Shown: piece after piece, positions 45,935 to 53,604 of the stretch
How the letters are laid out: each line of letters opens with the position of its first letter
How positions within the stretch are numbered: the first letter of the stretch is position 1
Assembly: GCA_035292885.1 (NCBI GenBank)
Contig: DATDPG010000019.1
Span: forward strand, 1-59,569
Source: Bdellovibrionota bacterium
Lineage (GTDB): Bacteria; Bdellovibrionota_G; JALEGL01; DATDPG01
Reading direction: 5' to 3'
Length of the DNA stretch: 59,569 nt
Position numbers and translations under genes: made by a program
Notes under the pieces: model-generated
What the model saw: the letters and a program-made list of their open reading frames with translations, nothing else
Told to the model about the DNA's origin: nothing
Database searches by the model: none

Positions 45935-46138
45935 CTAAACAAGACGAAATCCAGCCAAATCCAGGGAAGAATCCGAGTGAGGGACGTGAAAGCCGCTGTT
46001 CGGCCAGCTCATCAGGTTCGTCGCGACGTCATCCGAGAGAACTCCCGCTTCGTGCAGGCGGGAAATCAAGGTGAAGCGAAAGATCTCCGCTCGGCTCTGT
46101 CGGCCCACGGGGAGGGTCTCGGCTTTGCGCCTCTGCAC
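45935..46138 (-). pseudogene. IS91-like transposase remnant, C-terminal part
   Basis: Minus-strand frame reads RAEIFRFTLISRLHEAGVLSDDVATNLMSWPNSGFHV, the region of IS91-type (Y2/HUH) transposases where a short helical segment precedes the L-L-S-W-R-H-S-G-F box. Bases 45964-46036 match 48184-48256 with about six differences. The catalytic HUH and tyrosine region is missing. Together with the N-terminal remnant at 46661-47030 this is one broken element. Confidence 0.72.
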
Positions 46139-46660
46139 GCAGCGGTTCCATTAAAGGTCCGTTGGGATAGTTGGATTCCGGACCTTTTGCGCGACGGGTT
46201 TCAGTGGAAGAACATCAAACTGATGCTGGGAGCCGTAGCGCTGTTCATGGTCTGGACGATTGTCGGCCAGGAAATGTTTCGGTCGGTGTTTTACAAGAGA
46301 GAAAAAACATGGCGTTTCCTTATTCCCGTAGAAAAAACTGCTGCGGACTCTTGCGGGTCTTGGCTTCGTCGGTGGTTTCCTCGGGCTCTGTACTTTTCTG
46401 ACCAGAAAAATGATTTCGGATGGAGCCTGAATGTCGGGGGAGAGTGGAACATGAAACCCTGGATGAAGGTCGATAACTTCCGGCTCCTTGGCGAAATCAG
46501 TCAACACCGCTTTTTTAGCAACCGCTTGTCGTGTATTAGATTAAAGCCGAAAAGCCGATGATGAATCTGCTTTACAACGTTCTCTTGATTTCAGTGCTGC
46601 TCTTCGATCTATGCTTTATCGCTTACCTTTTTTGGGACTTATTCAAAAGATTATGAAGCC
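46139..46660. other. Unassigned 520-bp segment inside the broken IS91-like element
   Basis: It separates the two transposase parts and is unlike them. The plus strand has a frame (to 46561) with a hydrophobic stretch LMLGAVALFMVWTIVG and a beta-like end FGWSLNVGGEWNMKPWMKVDNF that resembles an outer-membrane barrel fragment, with a likely frameshift near 46400. At 46558-46656 a 32-codon frame (MMNLLYNVLLISVLLFDLCF, then AYLFWDLF) would be a single membrane helix but lacks a ribosome site. Probably debris. Confidence 0.4.
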
Positions 46661-47030
46661 AATAGGGCCGCAAGCGTTTGGGGATCGAAAAGGTCCAAAA
46701 GCGCTGCGACACGTCCGCCAGGGGGTGTTCGATCAGGTCTTCCGCCCAGAGGAGAATTCGCTTTTGGTGGCACGAGGGACAGAACAGTCGGGTCTTTCAG
46801 GAAAAGGGAACGATTCTTTTCTGCTCACAGGAATCACACGAATAGACGGCCACCCCCTCCCGGGGATCGCCACAGATCAGGAACCGATCGCCCGTGTGGT
46901 CGACGCATGAACGAAAGAGGCCGAGCAAAACCTGAAATCGGGTAGGGTAGACCTTCTGGAAGTGGGAATAATGATCGTACAGGACGCGATACACCCCGCG
47001 GAGGAGGGGATGGAGATCGCCGTCCTCCCC
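46661..47030 (-). pseudogene. IS91-like transposase remnant, N-terminal zinc-binding part
   Basis: Reads LYDHYSHFQKVYPTRFQ, then CDSCEQKRIVPFS-stop-KTRLFCPSCHQKRILL and ADVSQRFWTFSIPKRLRP. This is the N-terminal zinc-ribbon of IS91/ISCR transposases (RCDDCG...FSCKGRGFCPSC) up to the W-x-L-S-x-P-x-R-L-R box. A TGA replaces one zinc cysteine codon. No HUH region follows, so it is inactive. Confidence 0.8.
46665..46741. repeat. Direct repeat copy 1 (77 bp) of IS91-like remnants
   Basis: Identical to 48284-48360 except one base. Both encode (minus strand) DLIEHPLADVS(Q/H)RFWTFSIPKRLRP of the transposase. The two copies bracket the cysteine-repeat gene and the queD fragment. Confidence 0.9.
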
Positions 47031-47066
47031 GAGGGAATTTCAAAACCAAAATCTTAACGTCGATGG

Positions 47067-47834
47067 TTAGCGCGATGATTTACAGACGTTCTGAAGAGTT
47101 GGATTGGTTACCTGCGAACAGAGCGAAAGGTTTTGTAGCCCTTTTGCAACGGCCACAATGCAAATGTCCTTTTTTTGATCGTTCTGTTCGATTTTTCGAC
47201 AGTACAAAACATCATTCAATTTTTGGCCCACCTTAAAGAAACAGTCGTTTTTCGATTCGAGTGTCCCAAGAGACGGACAAATAGACGAATCTCCATGTTC
47301 CTGAGCAATCAGGACTTTGCATTCATCACTCCACCCCGATTGTTCACAGAGAGAATAGGTCTTTGTCGCCTTGGCCAAGGACAGATAACATTGTTGCTTA
47401 CGGGAAAGATCTGCGATTCTTTCACAAGAAGATGGTTCCTTATTTTCGATTGCGCGATCTGTTACCTTCTGAAGAGTCGAGTTCTGCATACATTCATCGA
47501 CGAGGCGCTGATCTTGAATCTTAGGGCATATGGTCGAATCTTTAAGTCGTCCTGCTGCGTAGACAAAACAAAGGTCCTGAAGATGTCCGTCGTGGAGTCT
47601 ATTGCAGACGGTTGGCTCATGTGTCCCTACCGCTATTCCAGAAAAGCACCCCAGCTTACTCTCATTGTTTTGAATCTTTTCGCAGGTAGTAGAGTCTTTG
47701 GAATCGATCCCTACTTTGCTCCAGCATCGATCTCGCTCAAATGAGGACGTTTTCTGGGAGCAATCCTGACTGTAGGAAGTCGACACGAACAATAATAGAG
47801 CAACTACAAACGCAGATATATTTTCACGACCCAT
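47067..47834 (-). CDS. Exported cysteine-repeat protein, foreign-looking
   Basis: 255 residues from ATG 47834 with a signal peptide (SAFVVALLLFVSTSYSQ). The mature protein is eight copies of a ~27-residue unit built around Cys-x(8-12)-Cys: for example DSTICPKIQDQRLVDEC, EPSSCERIADLSRKQQC, DSSICPSLGTLESKNDC, NLSLCSQVTNPTLQNVC. Between units lie short helices (AVAKGL, AAGRL, SLAKAT). Each cysteine pair could close a helical hairpin, giving a disulfide-clamped solenoid. Similar D-x-S-x-C-x-x-I repeats occur in uncharacterised proteins of archaea and candidate bacteria. Its base composition is visibly more AT-rich than the flanks and it sits between two transposase remnants, so recent transfer is likely. 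Function unknown. Confidence 0.8.
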   Translation of the reverse strand: MGRENISAFVVALLLFVSTSYSQDCSQKTSSFERDRCWSKVGIDSKDSTTCEKIQNNESKLGCFSGIAVGTHEPTVCNRLHDGHLQDLCFVYAAGRLKDSTICPKIQDQRLVDECMQNSTLQKVTDRAIENKEPSSCERIADLSRKQQCYLSLAKATKTYSLCEQSGWSDECKVLIAQEHGDSSICPSLGTLESKNDCFFKVGQKLNDVLYCRKIEQNDQKKDICIVAVAKGLQNLSLCSQVTNPTLQNVCKSSR

Positions 47835-47891
47835 TTAGACAGGCTACACGGCGGTGTAGGAATTTCTAATGAAATTAGTCGATTATGGCAA

Positions 47892-48105
47892 TCAACGGCT
47901 TTCGCGATAAACCGCGTACTGCATGGGCGTTTCCCAAAGGCGAACCTCAACAACGGGAAGTTCTTTGGCGCGCGCAGTTTCAAATATGAGTTTCGCGATG
48001 TTTTCCGCCGTCGGATTTTCGTTCATCAAAGAACAGGGCTCTTCCATTTTTTTAAGGATTGGAACCAACGGATCCGAGTCCGCAGGGAAACCGAGTTTTG
48101 GGTGT
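47892..48105 (-). pseudogene. queD: queD (6-carboxytetrahydropterin synthase) C-terminal fragment
   Basis: Minus-strand frame ends NENPTAENIAKLIFETARAKELPVVEVRLWETPMQYAVYRESR-stop. N-P-T-x-E-N and the V-x-x-W-E-T-P box are the C-terminal signature of QueD/PTPS enzymes, which make 7-carboxydeazaguanine precursors for queuosine. The N-terminal zinc-binding half is replaced by IS91-like sequence at about 48105, so this is a 3' fragment only. Confidence 0.78.
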
Positions 48106-48362
48106 AGGTCAGTTGGGATAACGAGACGGGGGTTCGAAAGGCATAGGCCAAGCGGCGGGTGAGCTGTTGCCGGTCGGAGGCGGGGAAGGAATCCGAGTGG
48201 TGCACGTGAAAGCCGCTGTGGGGCCAGCTCATCAGGTTCGTCGCGACGTCATCCGATGCAAAGGGCGAGGGAAAACGTGCGATGGGCCGCAAGCGTTTGG
48301 GGATCGAAAAGGTCCAAAAGCGATGCGACACGTCCGCCAGGGGGTGTTCGATCAGGTCTTGA
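48106..48362 (-). pseudogene. IS91-like transposase remnant with internal deletion
   Basis: Minus-strand frame reads DLIEHPLADVSHRFWTFSIPKRLRP, then jumps within about 10 residues to SDDVATNLMSWPHSGFHVHHSDSFPASDRQQLTRRLAYAFRTPVSLSQLTY. In full-length IS91-like enzymes these boxes are about 200 residues apart with the HUH motif between them, so the catalytic region has been deleted. It abuts the queD fragment on one side and the argH fragment on the other. Confidence 0.78.
48284..48360. repeat. Direct repeat copy 2 (77 bp) of IS91-like remnants
   Basis: One mismatch to 46665-46741. A second shared block (48184-48256 and 45964-46036) lies 27 bp away here but 628 bp away in the first element, which shows the internal deletion. 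Confidence 0.9.
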
Positions 48363-48540
48363 AAGGGTCGAGCCGAACGAAAATCGAGCGCGGCTTTCGA
48401 TGACGCCGGAGCTGTACGCCGCGGAGCGAGCGCTCAAAATGGCGGTGAAGGGCACTCCGTTTCGAGAAGCGTATCTTGCCGTAGCGAAAAACCCGGCGGC
48501 GAATCGGTCGAAACTTTTCCGTACTCTTGCTGCCCTGTAG
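48363..48540 (+). pseudogene. argH: argH (argininosuccinate lyase) C-terminal fragment
   Basis: Plus-strand frame reads ARLSMTPELYAAERALKMAVKGTPFREAYLAVAKNP and stops at 48540. T-P-E-L-Y-A-x-(D/E)-x-A-L and K-G-x-P-F-R-E-A-Y are the C-terminal signature of argininosuccinate lyase. The remaining ~400 residues are absent; the sequence is cut exactly where the IS91-like repeat begins. No product is expected, and a functional argH must exist elsewhere if arginine is made. Confidence 0.78.
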
Positions 48541-48594
48541 AATCTCTCTTTGCATTGAAGTCATGGTGATCGAACTTAAGAAGGGTAAACGATC

Positions 48595-49077
48595 ATGGCG
48601 AAAGTAAAGCGACTATTGCAAGTGCGTTCCTATCCAGCCTTTGCGTCGACCGCTATTCTTCTGATGCGCCTGATTGCAGGAACCGGGTTTGTTCTTCACG
48701 GGTGGGGAAAGATACAAAATCCATTTGCCTGGATGGGCCCGGCCCCTGTTCCCGGTTTCTTCCAATTCTTGGCGGCACTTTCGGAGTTCGGCGGGGGCAT
48801 CGCTTGGGTTATCGGGCTTTTGACGCCGCTCGCATCTCTGGGAATCGGCTTTACAATGCTGGTTGCCGTCAATTTGCATTTGATCGTGCTGAAGGATCCG
48901 TTCGTGAATCCCACGGGGGGGTCTTCCTACGAGCCGGCGCTGGTCTATTTAGGTGTCGCTGTTTTGTTCCTGGCGTTGGGACCCGGGAAGTTCTCTTCGG
49001 ACGCGAAAGTATTCGGTGACAAAAAAGATCAAAACCATTTCACGCTCAAACAACAATACCATGGTATGAACAACTAG
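48595..49077 (+). CDS. DoxX-family membrane protein
   Basis: 160 residues from ATG 48595 (GAAGGG upstream). Four hydrophobic helices with the family start LLMRLIAGTGFVLHGWGKI, then FFQFLAALSEFGGGIAWVIGLLTPLASLGIGFTMLVAVNLH and LVYLGVAVLFLALGPGKFSSD. DoxX proteins are small quinone-linked or thiosulfate-related membrane proteins; most bacterial ones are of unknown role. The lipoprotein gene follows by 13 bp and is probably cotranscribed. Confidence 0.92.
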   Translation: MAKVKRLLQVRSYPAFASTAILLMRLIAGTGFVLHGWGKIQNPFAWMGPAPVPGFFQFLAALSEFGGGIAWVIGLLTPLASLGIGFTMLVAVNLHLIVLKDPFVNPTGGSSYEPALVYLGVAVLFLALGPGKFSSDAKVFGDKKDQNHFTLKQQYHGMNN

Positions 49078-49090
49078 AAGGAGGGCAGGA

Positions 49091-49774
49091 ATGTCCAAAA
49101 GAAAATTATTCAGCTTCAGTCTTGTAATCCTGTGTGCGGTTTTGACGGCCTGCGGAGGTGACGACACGTCGGGCGCGGCGGGAACGTATCAGGGCGCGAT
49201 CGCGTTTGACTCCGGCCAGGACGGATCGATTCAGATCAATGTTCCGGCCGATGCCGGCCGCCTGAACGTCCGTGCGCAGGGGTCGGGAGGCACGAATATC
49301 ACCGGAGAATGTATTTATCCGGGAGGAACGGTCCCTTTAGAGGGAACGCTTACCTCGTCGAACGGTGCGTTTACGCTTTCGGGCGGCGGTTTCACGTTCA
49401 CGGGAACACTGAACCTGGACGATGGTACGTTCACAGGTTCGTTGACTCAGGACGGTGTCGATGCCGGGACCTTTTCAGGCGTTGATTCGTCGGTGGACGA
49501 CGTCCTTGTCTTTTGCGGGACGTTTCAAAGTGAGGATTCGGGTGTCTTCCTAGTGGTGGTCTCCGGCAATTCGGTGACGGGGAGTTATCAAGGGGACTTC
49601 GAAGGCGGTAACCTCACAGGGACACGGGATGGAGACACATTTACCGTTCAATCGACCGAGGGGGGTTCAGCCTCCGGAACCATCTCGGGCAATTCGATCA
49701 CCGGCACCATTTTCGATGAGAACGGTATTGAGAACGGCTCCATTCAAGGGAGCACGGACGGTTGCTCGACTTGA
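49091..49774 (+). CDS. Beta-rich lipoprotein of unknown function
   Basis: 227 residues. Lipobox VILCAVLTAC (Cys 21). The rest is built of short Gly-Thr-Ser-rich strands with a repeating pattern: GTLTSSNGAFTLSGGGFTFTGTLNLDDGTFTGSL, GSYQGDFEGGNLTGTRDGDTFTV, GTISGNSITGTIFDENGIENGSIQG. This looks like a small beta-sandwich or solenoid of the kind found in many surface lipoproteins. Two cysteine pairs may form disulfides. GAAGGAGGGCAGG precedes the start. Function unknown; it follows the DoxX gene closely. The 225 bases downstream hold only a short palindrome (49818-49832). Confidence 0.8.
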   Translation: MSKRKLFSFSLVILCAVLTACGGDDTSGAAGTYQGAIAFDSGQDGSIQINVPADAGRLNVRAQGSGGTNITGECIYPGGTVPLEGTLTSSNGAFTLSGGGFTFTGTLNLDDGTFTGSLTQDGVDAGTFSGVDSSVDDVLVFCGTFQSEDSGVFLVVVSGNSVTGSYQGDFEGGNLTGTRDGDTFTVQSTEGGSASGTISGNSITGTIFDENGIENGSIQGSTDGCST

Positions 49775-49999
49775 GTCCTCTTAGTAATAAGGAGCGTGCC
49801 CTCGGGTGACTCCTGCTAACGCCCTGGGCGTTGATCGATAGAATCCAAAAACGAGGATCGGGCGGTTCCGAAAATCGGTCCGGCCGCCCGGTCTGACGAG
49901 ATCTCGGGTTAGCGCAACGTGCGCCTAAAGATGGAATTTTCCAACGGGCGACCCGCTCTTCCAGCGGACCCCGCTGAAGATGATCGCCGCGTCATACGG

Positions 50000-51457
50000 T
50001 CATTCAAGCCGGTATTCAATCCACTCGCTGACGCTTTTCTTCCCGTTGCGGTCTTTTTCCTGTCCGTCCCATACGGCGATGGCGAGCTCGCCGCTCTTGT
50101 CGAACTTCGCGTCCGCGCTATCTTTGCTCGCGAGGGAGCGGCGGAAGACCACATGCCATTTCCCATCCGAAAATGTACCCAACCCCTCGATATTTTGCGC
50201 CTCGACCGGCTGAGTGGTGAGCGTGCTGAAGCCGGTGGCGTTCAAGTCTTCGACCGGATATCTGCGGGTCGGCCACGAAAAACGGTTCCCGGCGGCGACC
50301 GCCGTGAGATAAGGCGTTGTCGACTCTAACCCCATAAAGGCCATATCGGTCGCCATGTACGGATAGACATCCGCGAGCTTCCTCTGCACGCCGAGTTCCC
50401 TCTGCCAGGCCGCTTTCCAGTGCCAGATATTCACCGGGAGATTTCGCTCGCCCATCGTGTAGATGGGTTCGCCCTTCGTCGGTTCCAAGGGGAACTGGAT
50501 CGCGCTTCCGTCTGAAAACGCGTCGACGCTCATGAAGTTGTCGTCTTTTCGCGCGCTCGCCCATTCCAAGAGGAAAGCGATTCCTCTTCCGTTCGCAATG
50601 GCCCGAACGGCGGCATTGTCGGCGAAATGTCCGGACGCCCAAAGAGGTTTGAGCGGGACTCGGGTGACGGGAGCTTTATCCCAAATGGGATCCGGATAGG
50701 CCATCGCGACGCGATCGACCCGGGTCACCTTGACCTGTCGCTCGGCAATCGGTGTGATCGGCACCGGCTTGGAGAGGGAAAGAATGAAAGCGGAGAGCGC
50801 CCAATTTTCTTTCGGCTTGAGCACGTCCGTGAAAGAGGGCATTGGCGTGCCGTTGATGCCGGTAATAATCGTGCGATAAACATCTTCCAGGCGCTGGCCC
50901 CCCTTCAAATGGCCGCGCGTAAAGTCCGCGGCGCGGATGGGCAGGCCGAAATCGTCCTTTAGGTTTTGAGATTGCGTCCCGAGGCCTTTGCCGTCTGCGC
51001 CGTGGCAGACCCGACACTGCATTCGCTCATATACCGCCCGACCTTGAGAGATCAGTTGTTTCGTCACCGCCGGAGCCGTTCCGAGGTTCATCACTTCCGG
51101 CGCCGCCTGATTTTTGAACTCGGGTGAGAATCCTTTGATGTACGTGATGATGGCCTGTTTCTCTTCAGGGGTCAGCCGGGGCCAAGCCGGCATGGATGAG
51201 CCCGGAAGGCCGTTCGTGACTGTCCGATCCAGGTCCTGATCCGTCGGAAGGGATCCGCTCGACGTCGAGCGGAATTTATAGACGCCTCGCGTGAAATCGC
51301 GCGGTTTTGGGAAAAGCAGATACGCGGCGTCCCCAAGGCCGTCGCCTTTTGCACCGTGGCACACGCCGCATTTCACCTCGTAAAGCGTCTTTCCGTCCGC
51401 GGCGGAAGCGAGGGCAGGGACGAACAGCAACAGCGAGATAAGCAAAGTCGCTTTCAT
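50000..51457 (-). CDS. Di-haem cytochrome c fused to EB_dh-type haem-b domain (gamma subunit)
   Basis: 485 residues. Signal LLISLLLFVPALASA, then two cytochrome c domains with CGVCHGAKGDG (about residue 30) and CRVCHGADGKG (about 148), each followed by a distal Met region (SSMPAWPRL; TPMPSF). Residues ~245-485 are the haem-b domain of ethylbenzene-dehydrogenase type gamma subunits, with GIAFLLEWAS, DAFSDGSAIQFP and the conserved C-terminal KDRNGKKSVSEW. In complex-II-type DMSO-reductase family enzymes this subunit carries electrons between the Fe-S beta subunit and periplasmic partners; fusion to cytochrome c gives it its own exit path. AAAGGAG precedes ATG 51457, which overlaps the chaperone stop. 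It is last in the operon. Confidence 0.92.
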   Translation of the reverse strand: MKATLLISLLLFVPALASAADGKTLYEVKCGVCHGAKGDGLGDAAYLLFPKPRDFTRGVYKFRSTSSGSLPTDQDLDRTVTNGLPGSSMPAWPRLTPEEKQAIITYIKGFSPEFKNQAAPEVMNLGTAPAVTKQLISQGRAVYERMQCRVCHGADGKGLGTQSQNLKDDFGLPIRAADFTRGHLKGGQRLEDVYRTIITGINGTPMPSFTDVLKPKENWALSAFILSLSKPVPITPIAERQVKVTRVDRVAMAYPDPIWDKAPVTRVPLKPLWASGHFADNAAVRAIANGRGIAFLLEWASARKDDNFMSVDAFSDGSAIQFPLEPTKGEPIYTMGERNLPVNIWHWKAAWQRELGVQRKLADVYPYMATDMAFMGLESTTPYLTAVAAGNRFSWPTRRYPVEDLNATGFSTLTTQPVEAQNIEGLGTFSDGKWHVVFRRSLASKDSADAKFDKSGELAIAVWDGQEKDRNGKKSVSEWIEYRLE

Positions 51458-52116
51458 GATGGATCTCCTTTAAGGCCAAAAAAGCGCAGTTCGTTTTCAA
51501 CCAGGGCGCGAGTGAACGCCGCGAGCGGAGGCATCAACTTGTTGGGTTCCCGGCGATCCGTGGCATCGAGGTAGGCGAACAGAAATGGAACGACATGCTC
51601 CTGGAGAAATCGGCTCCGGGCCTCACGCGAGACGGATGCTCGCTCCGGGTCGTGCTGTTGGAGCGCGACGGCCTCTTTGAACGCAAGGAAGGAAAGAAAT
51701 TCGAGTTCCAGGCCGATGTGATCCACCCGTTCCTTTTCGTTCGGCTCGACGGCGAACGCCCGGTAAAAGCCGGCCACATCCGCCATGATCTGTTCTTCGC
51801 CGAAGAGCTGGCGGTTTCCGTAGCGGGCGCTGTACGGCGGGAAGGTATCGGCCATCACGTATTTCGAAAGATGCTCGAAAAGTTCTTCGAACGCCGACTC
51901 TTTGTCCGTCTGTTGCGCTACTTCTTGCCCCCACTGTTTCGCGGACTGCATCAATTCCGGGTCTGCCAATTGCTCCGCCAGCCCAGTTAAATCAGCGTCG
52001 GCATCTTTCGTCGCGAGATAGCGAAAGAAATCAGCATCGACCTTTGTGGAAAAAAAGGCCGCCGGAAGCTGATAAAGCCTCGCGAGGGCGAACGCGCGGT
52101 CAGATGGAGTTGGCAT
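51454..52116 (-). CDS. TorD/DmsD-family chaperone for the molybdoenzyme
   Basis: 220 residues from ATG 52116, which overlaps the beta-subunit 3' end by 17 bp; its own stop overlaps the gamma subunit start. All-helical with the family landmarks: LARLYQLPAAFFSTKV, ADTFPPYSARYGNRQLFGEEQIMADVAGFYRAFAV, ERVDHIGLELEFLSFLAFKEAVA and FLQEHVVPFLFAYLDAT. E-P-N-x-x-x-R-x-D-H is the TorD signature region. Such proteins bind the Tat signal of the catalytic subunit and hold it until cofactor insertion. The client is clearly the alpha subunit of this operon. No enzyme activity is expected. Confidence 0.92.
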   Translation of the reverse strand: MPTPSDRAFALARLYQLPAAFFSTKVDADFFRYLATKDADADLTGLAEQLADPELMQSAKQWGQEVAQQTDKESAFEELFEHLSKYVMADTFPPYSARYGNRQLFGEEQIMADVAGFYRAFAVEPNEKERVDHIGLELEFLSFLAFKEAVALQQHDPERASVSREARSRFLQEHVVPFLFAYLDATDRREPNKLMPPLAAFTRALVENELRFFGLKGDPS

Positions 52117-53341
52117 GTTTCGCCGGCCTTTCATAGACTTCTTCTTCGACACGGACGTCCACCACGTCGCGACCCTTTTTGTCGTATCCGATGATCCGGT
52201 CGTTATAGACCTCGAGTTTTTTCCCTCGGATCGTCGTTTCGAACACCTTTTTCCCCTGTTCGATCTTGTATTTGAAAATAATCGGCTGGGCGGCGCGGAA
52301 AAGCTGCATGACCGCCAGCGTTTCGCGGGACGGCCATGTGTATTCGTCGATGGCGTGATCGACGCCCGGCCCGAACATCTGAGTGAGATACGGCCGGGGA
52401 ACCCATCGCGGGGGGATGTAATAGCCGTTGGGTTCGGTCCCGAACTGCGGATAAAGCGGAAGGGCGATCTTCGCGACCTTCACCATGTAATAGAGCGGGT
52501 TGTTTCGATCTTCTTTCCACTCGCCGTTCTTGGGATCGATCTTAACGAGCCCTTGCAGACGAATTTTTCCCACGCACGCGCACATGCAGCGGGTCTCGAT
52601 CGGTGTGCCCGGGAACATCGGTTCGTGACCGGAAATCCGCGGATAGCAGCCGATGCATTTTTCGGATGTGCGCGTGGCTGGCCGATACATCGATTTTTTG
52701 TAAGGACACGCTTCCACGCACTTTCGGTATCCGCGGCATCTCTCCTGGTCGATGAGGACAATTCCATCTTCCTTTCTTTTATAAAGCGCCTTTCGAGGGC
52801 AGGCGGCCAGGCAAGCCGGATAGCTGCAATGATTGCAGATGCGCTGAAGGTAAAAGAACCAGGTCTTATGGACCGGCAGCTCGGTTCCTTCGGTATGCGC
52901 GATGGTTTTCATCAAGCGCGCCCCGCGGGGACTGTCTTCGTGAAGATTGGGGTTCGCCCATTCATCGTCGTCCGGGAGATAGCCGAGCACTCTCTGTTGA
53001 CCGAACTCCGGCACCAGCCCCGCGGCCTCGAAAACCGTCTTCCCTTCAAAGGTCCCGCCGTTCCAGACTTGCCCTTCCGGATTGGCCTTTTCCATCATGG
53101 AAAGAATCTTGACGTCCCAGTGGCGGGGATATCCGCCGTACGGTTTGGTTTCGACGTTGTTCCACCACATGTATTCCTGTCCTTTGGAGAACGTCCAGGT
53201 CGATTTGCAGGACATCGTGCAGGTTTGGCACCCGATGCACCGGTTGATGTTGAACACGAACGCGAACTGTTCATCGGGATAAGCCGCGTCGTAGGGGTAC
53301 TCCATTTCCCGTTTGATCTGCCAGTTGAAGACTTTCGGCAT
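52100..53341 (-). CDS. nxrB: Iron-sulfur beta subunit, nitrite oxidoreductase/NarH-like
   Basis: 413 residues. Four ferredoxin-type clusters: CIGCQTCTMSCKSTW (Cys 35, 38, 41, 45), CNHCSYPACLAACPRKA, CRGYRKCVEACPYKK (Tyr at one position, the form binding a 3Fe-4S cluster as in NarH), and CIGCYPRISG with ETRCMCACVGKIR. Phrases such as FNINRCIGCQTCTMSCKSTWTFSKGQEYMWWNNVETKPYGG and YPQFGTEPNGYYIPPRW are, from memory, very close to NxrB of Nitrospira. The protein has no signal; it should be exported with the Tat-tagged alpha subunit. It wires the molybdenum site to the haem-b subunit. ATG 53341 has AAGGAGGAG seven bases upstream. Perchlorate/selenate reductase beta subunits are the alternative family members. 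Confidence 0.93.
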   Translation of the reverse strand: MPKVFNWQIKREMEYPYDAAYPDEQFAFVFNINRCIGCQTCTMSCKSTWTFSKGQEYMWWNNVETKPYGGYPRHWDVKILSMMEKANPEGQVWNGGTFEGKTVFEAAGLVPEFGQQRVLGYLPDDDEWANPNLHEDSPRGARLMKTIAHTEGTELPVHKTWFFYLQRICNHCSYPACLAACPRKALYKRKEDGIVLIDQERCRGYRKCVEACPYKKSMYRPATRTSEKCIGCYPRISGHEPMFPGTPIETRCMCACVGKIRLQGLVKIDPKNGEWKEDRNNPLYYMVKVAKIALPLYPQFGTEPNGYYIPPRWVPRPYLTQMFGPGVDHAIDEYTWPSRETLAVMQLFRAAQPIIFKYKIEQGKKVFETTIRGKKLEVYNDRIIGYDKKGRDVVDVRVEEEVYERPAKHANSI

Positions 53342-53350
53342 ATCTCCTCC

Positions 53351-53602
53351 TTATTCCCGCTTCGGCGTGCTCTCGTGGATCCAACGCAGGATCGTTTCGC
53401 GGCCGTGCGCTTTGTAGAGTTGATGGGTGATGAGATAGAACGGCGACTCGAACAGTTTTAGAATTTCTTCTTTCGGGTGCCCGAAGCGGGCGTACTCCTC
53501 AATGATCGTCCGGGCCATCTCCTCGTTGGCCGCCGGATCGTCCGGCATGGGCATTCCGACCAGTACGTTCGGATCGTCGAACTCGAATTCATCCTTGGGC
53601 AT
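53351..53602 (-). CDS. Small acidic protein of unknown function between alpha and beta subunits
   Basis: 83 residues from ATG 53602, with AAGGGGGG upstream; it starts 2 bp after the alpha-subunit stop and ends 9 bp before the beta-subunit start, so it is part of the operon. It opens with PKDEFEFDDPNVLVGMPMPDDPAANEEMARTIIEEYARFGHPKEEILKLFESPFY, an acidic segment then helices with conserved-looking Pro, Gly and aromatic residues, and ends in a basic helix. No cysteines, no signal, no membrane span. Codon use and ribosome site look like a real gene. It is not a subunit known in NarGHI or NxrABC. Possible roles: small subunit, assembly or maturation factor. Confidence 0.8.
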   Translation of the reverse strand: MPKDEFEFDDPNVLVGMPMPDDPAANEEMARTIIEEYARFGHPKEEILKLFESPFYLITHQLYKAHGRETILRWIHESTPKRE

Positions 53603-53604
53603 GA

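Noticed and set aside
49818-49832. Palindrome AACGCCC-T-GGGCGTT after the beta-rich lipoprotein as terminator
   Set aside because: No T-tract on either strand and it lies 44 bp past the stop; left as an unexplained short palindrome.
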